A DNA stretch of 15,257 nt from JBOHNM01 sp050730675 (GTDB lineage: Bacteria > Planctomycetota > Phycisphaerae > Phycisphaerales > UBA1924). The notes under the pieces were generated by a model. The model ran no database searches, had not been told where the DNA came from, and was given only the letters and a program-made list of their open reading frames with translations. Every line of letters starts with the position of its first letter. Positions within the stretch are counted from its first letter, which is position 1. Of the stretch, positions 1 through 6,944 are shown in pieces. The translations under genes and the position numbers were made by a program. The stretch is from positions 1 to 15,257 of the forward strand of contig JBOHNM010000101.1 in assembly GCA_050730675.1 (NCBI GenBank). Reading direction: 5' to 3'.

Positions 1-14
1 ATTCCCCGGCTTCA

Positions 15-938
15 TCACAGCAGATCGAGGTCGCTCACCTGCGGACAAACCCCGATCCGGGCGGCCCTGCCGAGCAGTTCCTTGATCGCTCGCTGACCTC
101 GATCGCCGGCGTCAACGGTGAGATCACTGACATACATCCCGAGGTACTTCTCGAGTTCCGGGCGCGTCTTCAGCGGCGAAAACGTCTCGGCATAGGCGAG
201 CGATTCCTCTCGGTTGGCCAGAGCGTGACGCAGCGAACGGTTGAGCGTTGCGACCACATCCGCGACTGCGCCGGGACCAAAGCGGCGATCAAGATCGCGG
301 GCCACCGCGTTGCCTCCGAGCGGCATCGGCAGGTTCGTCTGCTCCCCCCACCACGCGCCAAGGTCCTGCAGCAGCCGCAGACCGGCGGCGGCAAAGGTGA
401 TCTGCGCTTCGTGGATGAGCACGCCGGCATCGACGCGTCCCGCCGCCGTGGCCGCGACGATCGCATCGAACCGCATGGGAACGGGCTCGAAATCCCCGCG
501 GCCGAGCAGGATGCATAGCACGAGGTAAGCGGAGGTATTCAATCCCGGCACGGCGATGCGAGCGCCGCCGCTCCCCCCGCACGAGCGCAGCCAGTCGAGC
601 GTCACTTCCGGCCTGCTGGAGTGAGCGACGAGCTTGGGCCCGTAGCCCTCGCCGAACGAGGAGCCGCAGGCGGTGAGGGCATAGCGCGAGGCGACGTGTG
701 CGTAGGTGGCCATGGAAATCGCGGTGATCTCCAGATCGCCCGAAAGCATGGCGCGGGTGTTGAGCGCCTGAATGTCTTCGGGCAGCGAGCGGTAGGCGAA
801 GCGGCCGGTGTCGATCGCCGGAGCGGCGAGCACGCGGGAAGGGTCCGTCGGGTCCACCTTGCCGGTGATCGGCCACCACATGAATACATCGTCCGCGTCC
901 GCCGAGTGCGCCAATGTCAGAACAGGCCGGTTTGTCAT
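15..938 (-). CDS. mqnD: MqnD-like 1,4-dihydroxy-6-naphthoate synthase (menaquinone, futalosine pathway)
   Basis: Predicted 307-residue cytosolic enzyme of the MqnA/MqnD periplasmic-binding-protein fold. MqnD converts cyclic dehypoxanthinyl futalosine to 1,4-dihydroxy-6-naphthoate in the futalosine route to menaquinone. Visible family marks: an N-terminal LAHSADADDVFMWWPI segment (residues 9-24, matching the usual SPCPNDTFIF-type start), a GSSFGEGYGPKLVA stretch (92-105), ARIAVPGLNTSAYL (126-139), VLIHEAQITF (173-182) with the conserved His176 in the position of the family's catalytic histidine, and DLGAWWGEQTNLPMPLG (192-208). Length fits the family. The ATG at 938 is chosen because it sits just before the conserved first strand; the frame stays open far upstream, but that part has no family similarity and runs into the divergent gene. 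No mqnA, mqnB or mqnC is in the window. The stop lies 14 bases from the window edge, so its downstream neighbour is unseen. Assignment to MqnD rather than another member of the MqnA/MqnD group is good but rests on motif recall. Confidence 0.85.
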   Translation of the reverse strand: MTNRPVLTLAHSADADDVFMWWPITGKVDPTDPSRVLAAPAIDTGRFAYRSLPEDIQALNTRAMLSGDLEITAISMATYAHVASRYALTACGSSFGEGYGPKLVAHSSRPEVTLDWLRSCGGSGGARIAVPGLNTSAYLVLCILLGRGDFEPVPMRFDAIVAATAAGRVDAGVLIHEAQITFAAAGLRLLQDLGAWWGEQTNLPMPLGGNAVARDLDRRFGPGAVADVVATLNRSLRHALANREESLAYAETFSPLKTRPELEKYLGMYVSDLTVDAGDRGQRAIKELLGRAARIGVCPQVSDLDLL

Positions 939-989
939 CGCTGCAATGGTTACCCTCGCGGGGTCCGCCGTTCCATCGTCCCGTGATTT

Positions 990-994
990 GGAGG
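990..994 (+). promoter_or_regulatory. Shine-Dalgarno site for the TTG start at 999
   Basis: GGAGG lies 4 bases before a TTG at 999-1001. Together with the near-identical N-terminus of the next gene (both begin MSSPRFQQALA), it decides the TTG start. The whole divergent gap from the MqnD-like gene is only 60 bases, so promoters for both directions must be within it or overlap coding sequence. Confidence 0.7.
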
Positions 995-998
995 CCGA

Positions 999-2765
999 TT
1001 GTCTTCGCCGCGATTCCAGCAGGCACTCGCCGATTTCAACGCCCAACGCTACGACAAGGCGGAGGCCACCCTGCGCGCGGCCATGCGCTCCAATCCTTCG
1101 GACATCGAATCGCTCGCGCTGCTCGCCGGCATTCTCCTCGAGAAGGGCCAGCTCGATCAGTCCGAGTTCTTCTTCAACCGGGCGCTGGCGCTGCACCCGC
1201 AATCCGGCCTTCTCCGCGGCAACTATGGGGACTTGCTGGCCGCGAAGGGGCAGCGCGAAGCGGCGCTCGCGACGTATGAGCAGGCCGTGGAGCTCGAACC
1301 GGAAAGCGGCCGGCTCTGGGCGTGCCTGGCAACGGCGTACCAGGAAGCCGGGCGCTTCACCGAGGCGATCGAAGCCGGCCGGCGCGGTTGCGAACTGGAT
1401 CCGTCGGACCCCTGGCACTTTTCGAATTGGGCCGCGGCTTACGGCGCATCCGGATTGAGCGCGGAGACCATCGACATCTACGACCGGGGCCTGGCCATGC
1501 ACCCGAGCGCGCCGCAGTTGCTGCAAGGGCGCATCGCCAACGCGAACTACCAGCCGGCTCCGGACCTACAGGCCCGCGCCAGGGAGCAGATGGCATACGC
1601 AGCCCGGCTCTGCGCGGCGGTGCCGCCCGAGCAGCCAGTCTTCAAGCAAAGCCGCGATCCGGAACGGCCGCTGCGGATCGGGTTCTTCTCGCCCGATCTG
1701 CGCCGCCACTCGGTCGCGTACTTCGTGACCTCGTTCTTGCCGCACATCAACCGCGCGCGGTACTCGATCTACGCGTACCAGTATTCGATCACCGACGAGT
1801 ACAGCAAGAAGGTCGCCAATGACTGCACGAAGTTCCGGCACGTCAACCGCCTCACGGACATTGCACTCGCTCGCCAGATCCGCGACGACCAGATCGACGT
1901 TCTCATCGACCTCGCCGGTCACACCACCGCATCGCGTCTACCCGTGATGGTGCGTCGGTGCGCTCCGGTCCAGTGCTCATGGATCGGCTACCCGGCGACG
2001 ACGGGCTGCCGCAACATCGACTACCGCATCGTGGATGCCATCACGGACCCGCCGGAGGCGGAGGTCGACGCGCTCTGTACCGAGGAGTTGATCCGCCTGG
2101 ACCGCTGCTTCATCTGCTTCAAACCGCCCGAGCATGCGCCCGAGCCCGTCGCCACGCTCAATCGGCCGCTCACGTTCGTCAGCCAGAACAACCTGCAGAA
2201 GATCACGGACCATGCGCTGGGAGTGTGGGCGCGGGTCCTCAACGCCGTCCCCGGCTCGCGCCTGTACGTGAAGAACTTCGGCTGCAAGGACCCCGTTGTC
2301 GCCGCTCGCCTGCGCCAACGGGTGGCTGCGGCGGGGGCTGACCCGGCCCGCGTGGAAATCGACGCGTACGTCGACGACCCGCGCCGACACTTCGAGCGGT
2401 TCGGCAACTTTGATATTGCCCTGGACACGTGGCCGTACAACGGCACCACGACCACGTGCGAAACACTCTGGATGGGCGTGCCGGTCGTCACGATCAAGGG
2501 CAACTCGCACGTCTCCCGCGTCGGAGAGAGTCTGATGCGCGCAGTTGGGCTCGACGAGTTCGTCGCGAAGGACGAGGACGACTACGTACGCATCGCTGCG
2601 ACCCTTGCGGGCGATGACCCCCGCCGCCGCGAACTGCGAGCCGCCCTCCGACCGCGTCTGGCCTCTTCGCCATTGTGCGACGGCGCCGCGATGGCTCGCT
2701 CGCTCGAATCCGCCCTCCGCACCGTCTGGCGGCGCTGGTGCGCCGCCAACCTGATCCCTGGCTGA
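999..2765 (+). CDS. TPR-repeat SPINDLY/O-GlcNAc transferase-like protein (GT41), copy 1
   Basis: Predicted 588-residue protein. Residues 1-190 are tetratricopeptide repeats of about 34 residues (for example 6-34, 54-68 and 88-102, with the W/L-G-Y-A-F-A-P pattern and NPSD/HPQS/EPES/DPSD repeat ends). Residues 222-575 are the bacterial glycosyltransferase-41 catalytic region of O-GlcNAc transferase/SPINDLY relatives. Seen there: RIGFFSPDLRRHSVAYF (226-242) with His237 matching a conserved OGT histidine, DLAGHTT (304-310), CAPVQCSWIGYPATTG (321-336), QNNLQKIT (396-403) with Lys401 matching the UDP-contacting lysine, and NGTTTTCETLWMGVPVV (481-497), the nucleotide-sugar loop. Members transfer a sugar from a nucleotide sugar to protein Ser/Thr; donor and targets cannot be read from sequence. 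No signal peptide, so cytosolic. Translation starts at TTG with GGAGG upstream. It is followed after 9 bases by a close paralogue, forming a likely two-gene operon. Confidence 0.9.
   Translation: MSSPRFQQALADFNAQRYDKAEATLRAAMRSNPSDIESLALLAGILLEKGQLDQSEFFFNRALALHPQSGLLRGNYGDLLAAKGQREAALATYEQAVELEPESGRLWACLATAYQEAGRFTEAIEAGRRGCELDPSDPWHFSNWAAAYGASGLSAETIDIYDRGLAMHPSAPQLLQGRIANANYQPAPDLQARAREQMAYAARLCAAVPPEQPVFKQSRDPERPLRIGFFSPDLRRHSVAYFVTSFLPHINRARYSIYAYQYSITDEYSKKVANDCTKFRHVNRLTDIALARQIRDDQIDVLIDLAGHTTASRLPVMVRRCAPVQCSWIGYPATTGCRNIDYRIVDAITDPPEAEVDALCTEELIRLDRCFICFKPPEHAPEPVATLNRPLTFVSQNNLQKITDHALGVWARVLNAVPGSRLYVKNFGCKDPVVAARLRQRVAAAGADPARVEIDAYVDDPRRHFERFGNFDIALDTWPYNGTTTTCETLWMGVPVVTIKGNSHVSRVGESLMRAVGLDEFVAKDEDDYVRIAATLAGDDPRRRELRAALRPRLASSPLCDGAAMARSLESALRTVWRRWCAANLIPG
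2436..2489 (+). repeat. Conserved donor-loop coding segment, repeated at 4209-4262 and 8412-8465
   Basis: This 54-base segment encodes YNGTTTTCETLWMGVPVV and recurs with few base changes in the tandem paralogue (4209-4262) and, more diverged, in the third paralogue (8412-8465, where ETLW becomes EALL). It is the most conserved DNA among the three genes and marks them as duplicates; it is not an independent mobile or regulatory repeat. Confidence 0.8.
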
Positions 2766-2774
2766 CCCATCACC

Positions 2775-4526
2775 GTGTCTTCCCCCCGCTTTCAACAAGC
2801 GCTCGCGGAGTACCAGGCCAACCGCCTTGAGCAGGCGGAGACCCTGCTGCGTTCACTGCTGCGCACATCGCCGGGCGACGTCAACACGCTCGCCCTGCTC
2901 GGCACGGTGCTCGGCGACAAGGGCGTGCCCGAGCAGGCCGAGTTCTTCCTGCGACGGGCCCTGTCGATCGACCCTTCCAACGGCATGCTCTGGGGCACAC
3001 TCGGCGATGTGCTCTCCCAGCAGGGTCGGAACTCCGACGCCATCGAAGCGTTCAAACGGGCCGTGCAGCACTGGCCCGACGAGGCGCGTCTTCACCGGGC
3101 CCTCTGTGCGGCCCTCTGCGACGACGGCAAGCCGACCGAGGCCATCGTTCATGGTCGCCGTGCGGTCGAACTCGCGCCCGATGACCCTTGGACGTACAAC
3201 AACCTGCTCGGCGCTCTCGGCGCTGCCGGATTGACGGAGCAGGCCATCGAAGTCGCCGAGCACGGCATCCGCATGCACCCCCGGGCCGGCGTGTTGAAGC
3301 AGGCCGTCGCGTTCAATCTCTGCTACCTCGCGAGTTCCAATGCGGCGGCCACCGCCGGCCGCCAATTCGCGATGGGCCGCCAACTCTCCGACCTCATCCC
3401 CAACGACGACACACCGTTCACCAACACCCGGGAGCCCGACCGCGCCCTTCGCATCGGCCTGCTCTCCCCCGACCTGCGCAAGCACTCGGTCGCCTACTTC
3501 CTCGAATCGTTCCTGCCCCACATCGACCGCTCACGGTTCACCATCTACGGCTACCAATGCCGCAGCCGCGACGCGATGAGCGCCAAGCTCGCCGCGTACT
3601 GCGCGGACTTCCACACCGTTGACACCATCGCCGACGCCCAGATCAACACGCTCGTCCGTTCCGAGCGGATCGACATCCTCATCGATCTCGCCGGGCACTC
3701 CTCTCATACGCGATTGTCGGCGATGGTCCGCCGCTGCGCCCCGGTTCAAGCCACATACCTGGGATATCCCGCCACGACCGGCTGCCGCAACATCGACTAC
3801 CGCATCGTCGATGCAATCACCGACCCGCCCGGCCCCGTTGCCGACTCGCACTGCACGGAGCAACTCTACCGCCTCCCGCGCTGCTTCCTCTGCTACTCGC
3901 CGCCGGGGGCGCCCGAGCCCTCAATCAACGGCGGCCGCCCCATCACCTTCGCCTCGCTCAACAACACCCAGAAACTCTCGCCCCACGCCCTCGCCGCCTG
4001 GGGCCGCCTGCTTGTCCGCATCCCCGATTCCCGCCTGGTGATCAAGACCCTCTCCGCCTCGGCACCGGAAGTCTCCGGGCGCATCCGCGCCGCCCTTGCC
4101 GACACTGGCGCCGACCTCGCCCGCGTCGAGATCCGCCCCTACCTCAAGGACTTCAAGGCCCATCTCGCTTCGTATGCAGACATCGATATCGCGCTGGACC
4201 CGTGGCCCTACAACGGCACCACGACCACCTGCGAAACGCTCTGGATGGGCGTCCCCGTCGTCAACCTTCGCGGCGACAACCACGTCTCACGTGTCGGCGA
4301 GAGCCTCCTGACGGCCGTCGGCCTGCAGGAGCTGGTCGCACCGGACATCGACAGCTACATCGATGCCGCCGCACGCCTGGCCGCGGATGAACCGCGCCGT
4401 CGCCACCTGCGCACATCGCTCCGCCAACAGATGGCCGCATCAGATCTGTGCAATGGGCCTTCACTCGCCCGCGCTCTCGAAGCCGCCTGGCGCCAGATGT
4501 GGCGGACCTACTGCGCCGCCAACTGA
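2775..4526 (+). CDS. TPR-repeat SPINDLY/O-GlcNAc transferase-like protein (GT41), copy 2
   Basis: Predicted 583-residue cytosolic paralogue of the preceding gene with the same architecture: TPR repeats over about residues 1-190 and a GT41 catalytic region over about 222-575. Key positions are conserved: RIGLLSPDLRKHSVAYF (226-242, His237), DLAGHSS (304-310), CAPVQATYLGYPATTG (321-336), SLNNTQKLS (394-402, Lys400) and NGTTTTCETLWMGVPVV (480-496). The two proteins share the first eleven residues and long identical blocks in the catalytic half, whereas the TPR half and the segment at 255-300 have drifted, which suggests the same chemistry with altered protein partners (inference). The start is GTG at 2775, 9 bases after the upstream stop; no convincing Shine-Dalgarno site is seen, so translational coupling is plausible. 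It converges on purF with 21 bases between the stops. Confidence 0.9.
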   Translation: MSSPRFQQALAEYQANRLEQAETLLRSLLRTSPGDVNTLALLGTVLGDKGVPEQAEFFLRRALSIDPSNGMLWGTLGDVLSQQGRNSDAIEAFKRAVQHWPDEARLHRALCAALCDDGKPTEAIVHGRRAVELAPDDPWTYNNLLGALGAAGLTEQAIEVAEHGIRMHPRAGVLKQAVAFNLCYLASSNAAATAGRQFAMGRQLSDLIPNDDTPFTNTREPDRALRIGLLSPDLRKHSVAYFLESFLPHIDRSRFTIYGYQCRSRDAMSAKLAAYCADFHTVDTIADAQINTLVRSERIDILIDLAGHSSHTRLSAMVRRCAPVQATYLGYPATTGCRNIDYRIVDAITDPPGPVADSHCTEQLYRLPRCFLCYSPPGAPEPSINGGRPITFASLNNTQKLSPHALAAWGRLLVRIPDSRLVIKTLSASAPEVSGRIRAALADTGADLARVEIRPYLKDFKAHLASYADIDIALDPWPYNGTTTTCETLWMGVPVVNLRGDNHVSRVGESLLTAVGLQELVAPDIDSYIDAAARLAADEPRRRHLRTSLRQQMAASDLCNGPSLARALEAAWRQMWRTYCAAN

Positions 4527-4547
4527 CCCGCCATGCGTGCGTGACGC

Positions 4548-6062
4548 CTACGACCCGAACACCTTCATCTGCGGCAGCAGCACCTCGTCGGTGCTCGGAT
4601 GGTCGATGTCCAGCCGATAGTCCCCGCTGTAGCACGCCGTGCAATAGTGCGCCGCCGGCCGCTTCATGCACGCCAGGAGTCCTTCCAGCGAGAGGTACGC
4701 CAGCGTGTCCACGCCAAGGAACTTACGGATCTCTTCGACCGTGCGCCCGTTGGCGATGAGCTGGTCCCGCGTGGCGAAGTCCACGCCGAAGTAGCACGGG
4801 TGGCGGATCGGCGGGCAACTGATCCGCAGATGGATCTCCTTCGCCCCCGCCTGCCGAACCTGGTCGATCTTCACCTTGGTCGTCGTGCCGCGCACGATCG
4901 AGTCGTCAACGATGACGATCGACTTGCCGCGCACGATCTCTGGCACGACATTGAGTTTCAACCGGACGGCGCTGGTCCGCTGCGCCTGCGTCGGCTTGAT
5001 GAACGTCCGCCCCACGTACCGGTTGGGGACGATCCCCTCGCGCAGTTGGATTCCGCTCGCACGTGCGTAGCCGATCGCGGCCGATCGCCCCGAGTCCGGC
5101 ATCGGGACGACATAATCGGCCTTCACCGGCGCCTCGACCGCCAAGGCCGCGCCCAATTCCTCGCGCGCGATCAGCACACTCTGTCCGAAGACATTGCTCG
5201 ACGGGCTGGCGAAATACACGTGCTCGAACACACAGTGCGCCGGCGGATCGGCCACGGGCACGAAGCGGCGCGACTCGACTCCCCGGTCCGAAAGCGTCAC
5301 GATCTCGCCCGGCTCGATCTCTCGGTCGAACGTCGCCCCCACCACATCCAGCGCAACCGTCTCGGACGCCACGACGGGGCGCCCATCGGGCATCGTTCCC
5401 AGCACCAGCGGCCGCCACCCCCATGGGTCGCGGGCCGCTTCGATTCGATCCGGGAACAGGAACAGAAGCGAGAACGCTCCTTGCAAGTGCCGCAGCGTCT
5501 CGGCGATCGGGTCCACCGCGCGTTGCTGGTGCGGGCTGGCGAGTAAGTGGACCACGACCTCCGTATCGCTGGTGGTGTGGAACAGGTGCCCCGCCTCTTC
5601 AAACTCACGGCGCAGCACCGTGGCATTCACCAGGTTTCCGTTGTGCGCCAGCGCCACCTGCCCGCCGATGTAACTCTCCAGCAAGGGTTGTGCATTGCAG
5701 GCCAAGCTGCCGCCCGCCGTCGAATAGCGGTTGTGGCCGATCGCCCCGCGCTTACCCTGCGCGTCCAGCTTCGCGAGCGTTTCCACCTCGAACACATCCG
5801 CCACCAATCCCTGGCCTGTGTGCGCGGTCAGCACCGCGCCGTTGCTCACCGCAATTCCTGCCGCCTCCTGCCCACGGTGCTGCTGCGCGAACATGCCGTA
5901 GTAGCAGGTCGTAGCCGGTGACTCGACGCCCCAGACACCGAAGACGCCGCACTTTTCTTTCTTTTCATACTCGGACGGCTGATACTCAGCACCGACACCG
6001 ATTGCGCGGAGCGGGTCGGTCGAGGTTCCGGCCAGCACAGGCAGATGAATGGTTCGGTGCAT
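4548..6062 (-). CDS. purF: Amidophosphoribosyltransferase (glutamine PRPP amidotransferase)
   Basis: First committed step of purine synthesis: PRPP + glutamine to 5-phosphoribosylamine + glutamate, in the cytosol. Predicted 504 residues. The N-terminal nucleophile (Ntn) glutaminase domain begins at EKCGVFGVWG, with Cys38 as the catalytic nucleophile after propeptide removal, followed by QQHRGQEAAGI (60-70), GHNRYSTAG (109-117) and AHNGNLVNA (139-147). The phosphoribosyltransferase domain carries the PRPP loop VIVDDSIVRGTTT (383-395). Cys277, Cys423, Cys474 and Cys477 match the four cluster ligands of the Bacillus subtilis-type [4Fe-4S] enzyme. The ATG at 6062 leaves a 37-residue leader before Cys38, longer than the 11-residue B. 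subtilis propeptide; no nearer in-frame ATG or GTG exists. No clear Shine-Dalgarno site precedes it. It lies 55 bases downstream of the DUF2071 gene, with a stem-loop between them. Confidence 0.97.
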   Translation of the reverse strand: MHRTIHLPVLAGTSTDPLRAIGVGAEYQPSEYEKKEKCGVFGVWGVESPATTCYYGMFAQQHRGQEAAGIAVSNGAVLTAHTGQGLVADVFEVETLAKLDAQGKRGAIGHNRYSTAGGSLACNAQPLLESYIGGQVALAHNGNLVNATVLRREFEEAGHLFHTTSDTEVVVHLLASPHQQRAVDPIAETLRHLQGAFSLLFLFPDRIEAARDPWGWRPLVLGTMPDGRPVVASETVALDVVGATFDREIEPGEIVTLSDRGVESRRFVPVADPPAHCVFEHVYFASPSSNVFGQSVLIAREELGAALAVEAPVKADYVVPMPDSGRSAAIGYARASGIQLREGIVPNRYVGRTFIKPTQAQRTSAVRLKLNVVPEIVRGKSIVIVDDSIVRGTTTKVKIDQVRQAGAKEIHLRISCPPIRHPCYFGVDFATRDQLIANGRTVEEIRKFLGVDTLAYLSLEGLLACMKRPAAHYCTACYSGDYRLDIDHPSTDEVLLPQMKVFGS

Positions 6063-6086
6063 CCGAGGGCATTCTAGCGAGCAAGA

Positions 6087-6111
6087 CCCGGGCATTGCGA
6101 ACAATGCCGGG
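6087..6111 (-). terminator. GC-rich stem-loop between the DUF2071 gene and purF
   Basis: Read on the plus strand, CCCGG-(G)-CATTG and CAATG-CCGGG form a 10-bp stem with one bulged G around a CGAA loop. It begins 7 bases past the DUF2071 stop on the minus strand and ends 24 bases before the purF start. There is no T-tract after it on the minus strand, so it may be a weak terminator, a processing site or a purF leader structure rather than a classical intrinsic terminator. Confidence 0.4.
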
Positions 6112-6117
6112 ACCTGA

Positions 6118-6801
6118 CTATCCCACTGGTAACTCACGCAGGGCCACCCCTTCCACCTCCAGCAAGTCGCTCGCCCACGCAAGGGGTGGTCCGGTCACGC
6201 GCAACCCCGCTGCCGCCACGAGCCCATCGTCAAGATGCTCCAACGCCGCCGCACGCAGCGGCCATGGGCGGTGCAGCACTTCGCCTCCGAGTACGCGCCC
6301 ACGCCGGCGTGTGAAAAGCCAATACCGCTCGGTGAGGAAGTGCTGAATTGAGCCACGCTCGGCGGAGGGCAGGATGTCGCCGGGACGCCACACGACATGA
6401 GTCTTCGCTGCGGGCCACGGACCACGCCGGCGATGCACTCGATAATCGACAGACGTTCCGCTCTCGCATCGACGGACGCTGAAGCGGCTATGAATGTAGT
6501 TCAAACTCCACAGCCATCGCCCCCCGAGCACCGGCAGCAGACGCTCGGCATCAAGGCTGAGGAACCACACTCCGCTTCGACCGCGGTACCTCACGTACGT
6601 CCGCACGTTGCACTCAAAGAAATCCCGCAAACCCGGTAGCCGCGGCACTCCGGTAAACCGCGATGCCTCCATCCGGAACGGCACGAGCCCGACCCACGCA
6701 GAACCGTCGAAGGTGTCAATCTCCAATTCCCGCGGCACCAGCCTCCGGACCGCTGTTGCGTCCACCCGCCAGTGCAGAAAGAGCAGATTGACCCAGTTCA
6801 T
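6118..6801 (-). CDS. DUF2071 (YqjF-like) family protein
   Basis: Predicted 227-residue soluble protein of the DUF2071/YqjF family, whose fold is related to acetoacetate decarboxylase; its biochemical role is not established, so none is assigned. Family marks: NLLFLHWRVDATAVRRLVP (5-23), DTFDGSAWVGLVPFRM (29-44), LPGLRDFFECNVRTYV (55-70), GVWFLSLDAERL (77-88) and HFLTERYWLF (154-163). The conserved region starts almost at the chosen ATG (6801). An upstream in-frame ATG at 6882 would add 27 residues without family similarity and remains possible. No strong Shine-Dalgarno site is seen for either. Same strand as purF with a 55-base gap; co-transcription is possible but no functional link is evident. 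Divergent from the third TPR/GT41 gene. Confidence 0.85.
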   Translation of the reverse strand: MNWVNLLFLHWRVDATAVRRLVPRELEIDTFDGSAWVGLVPFRMEASRFTGVPRLPGLRDFFECNVRTYVRYRGRSGVWFLSLDAERLLPVLGGRWLWSLNYIHSRFSVRRCESGTSVDYRVHRRRGPWPAAKTHVVWRPGDILPSAERGSIQHFLTERYWLFTRRRGRVLGGEVLHRPWPLRAAALEHLDDGLVAAAGLRVTGPPLAWASDLLEVEGVALRELPVG

Positions 6802-6944
6802 GCGAACCGCCGCTCGAACCCGCCCGCCACGGGATGGAACGCCGCGTGGGCTCCCGTCTCGGGCTTGGCTTGGGCGGTCCATTGGCAAGCGTACCCGACA
6901 CAGACGGTTGCCCGAATCGGGGGTCGCTTGCCGATAAACCGGGC

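Noticed and set aside
939..1526. Upstream extension of the MqnD-like reading frame (196 extra codons, minus strand)
   Set aside because: It overlaps the well-supported TPR gene on the other strand, has arginine-rich shadow composition, and family similarity begins only at the ATG at 938.
6834..6944. ATG at 6834 as the start of the third GT41 gene
   Set aside because: The extra 37 residues are low complexity and have no counterpart in the two paralogues; GTG at 6945 matches their short N-termini better. Kept as an alternative.
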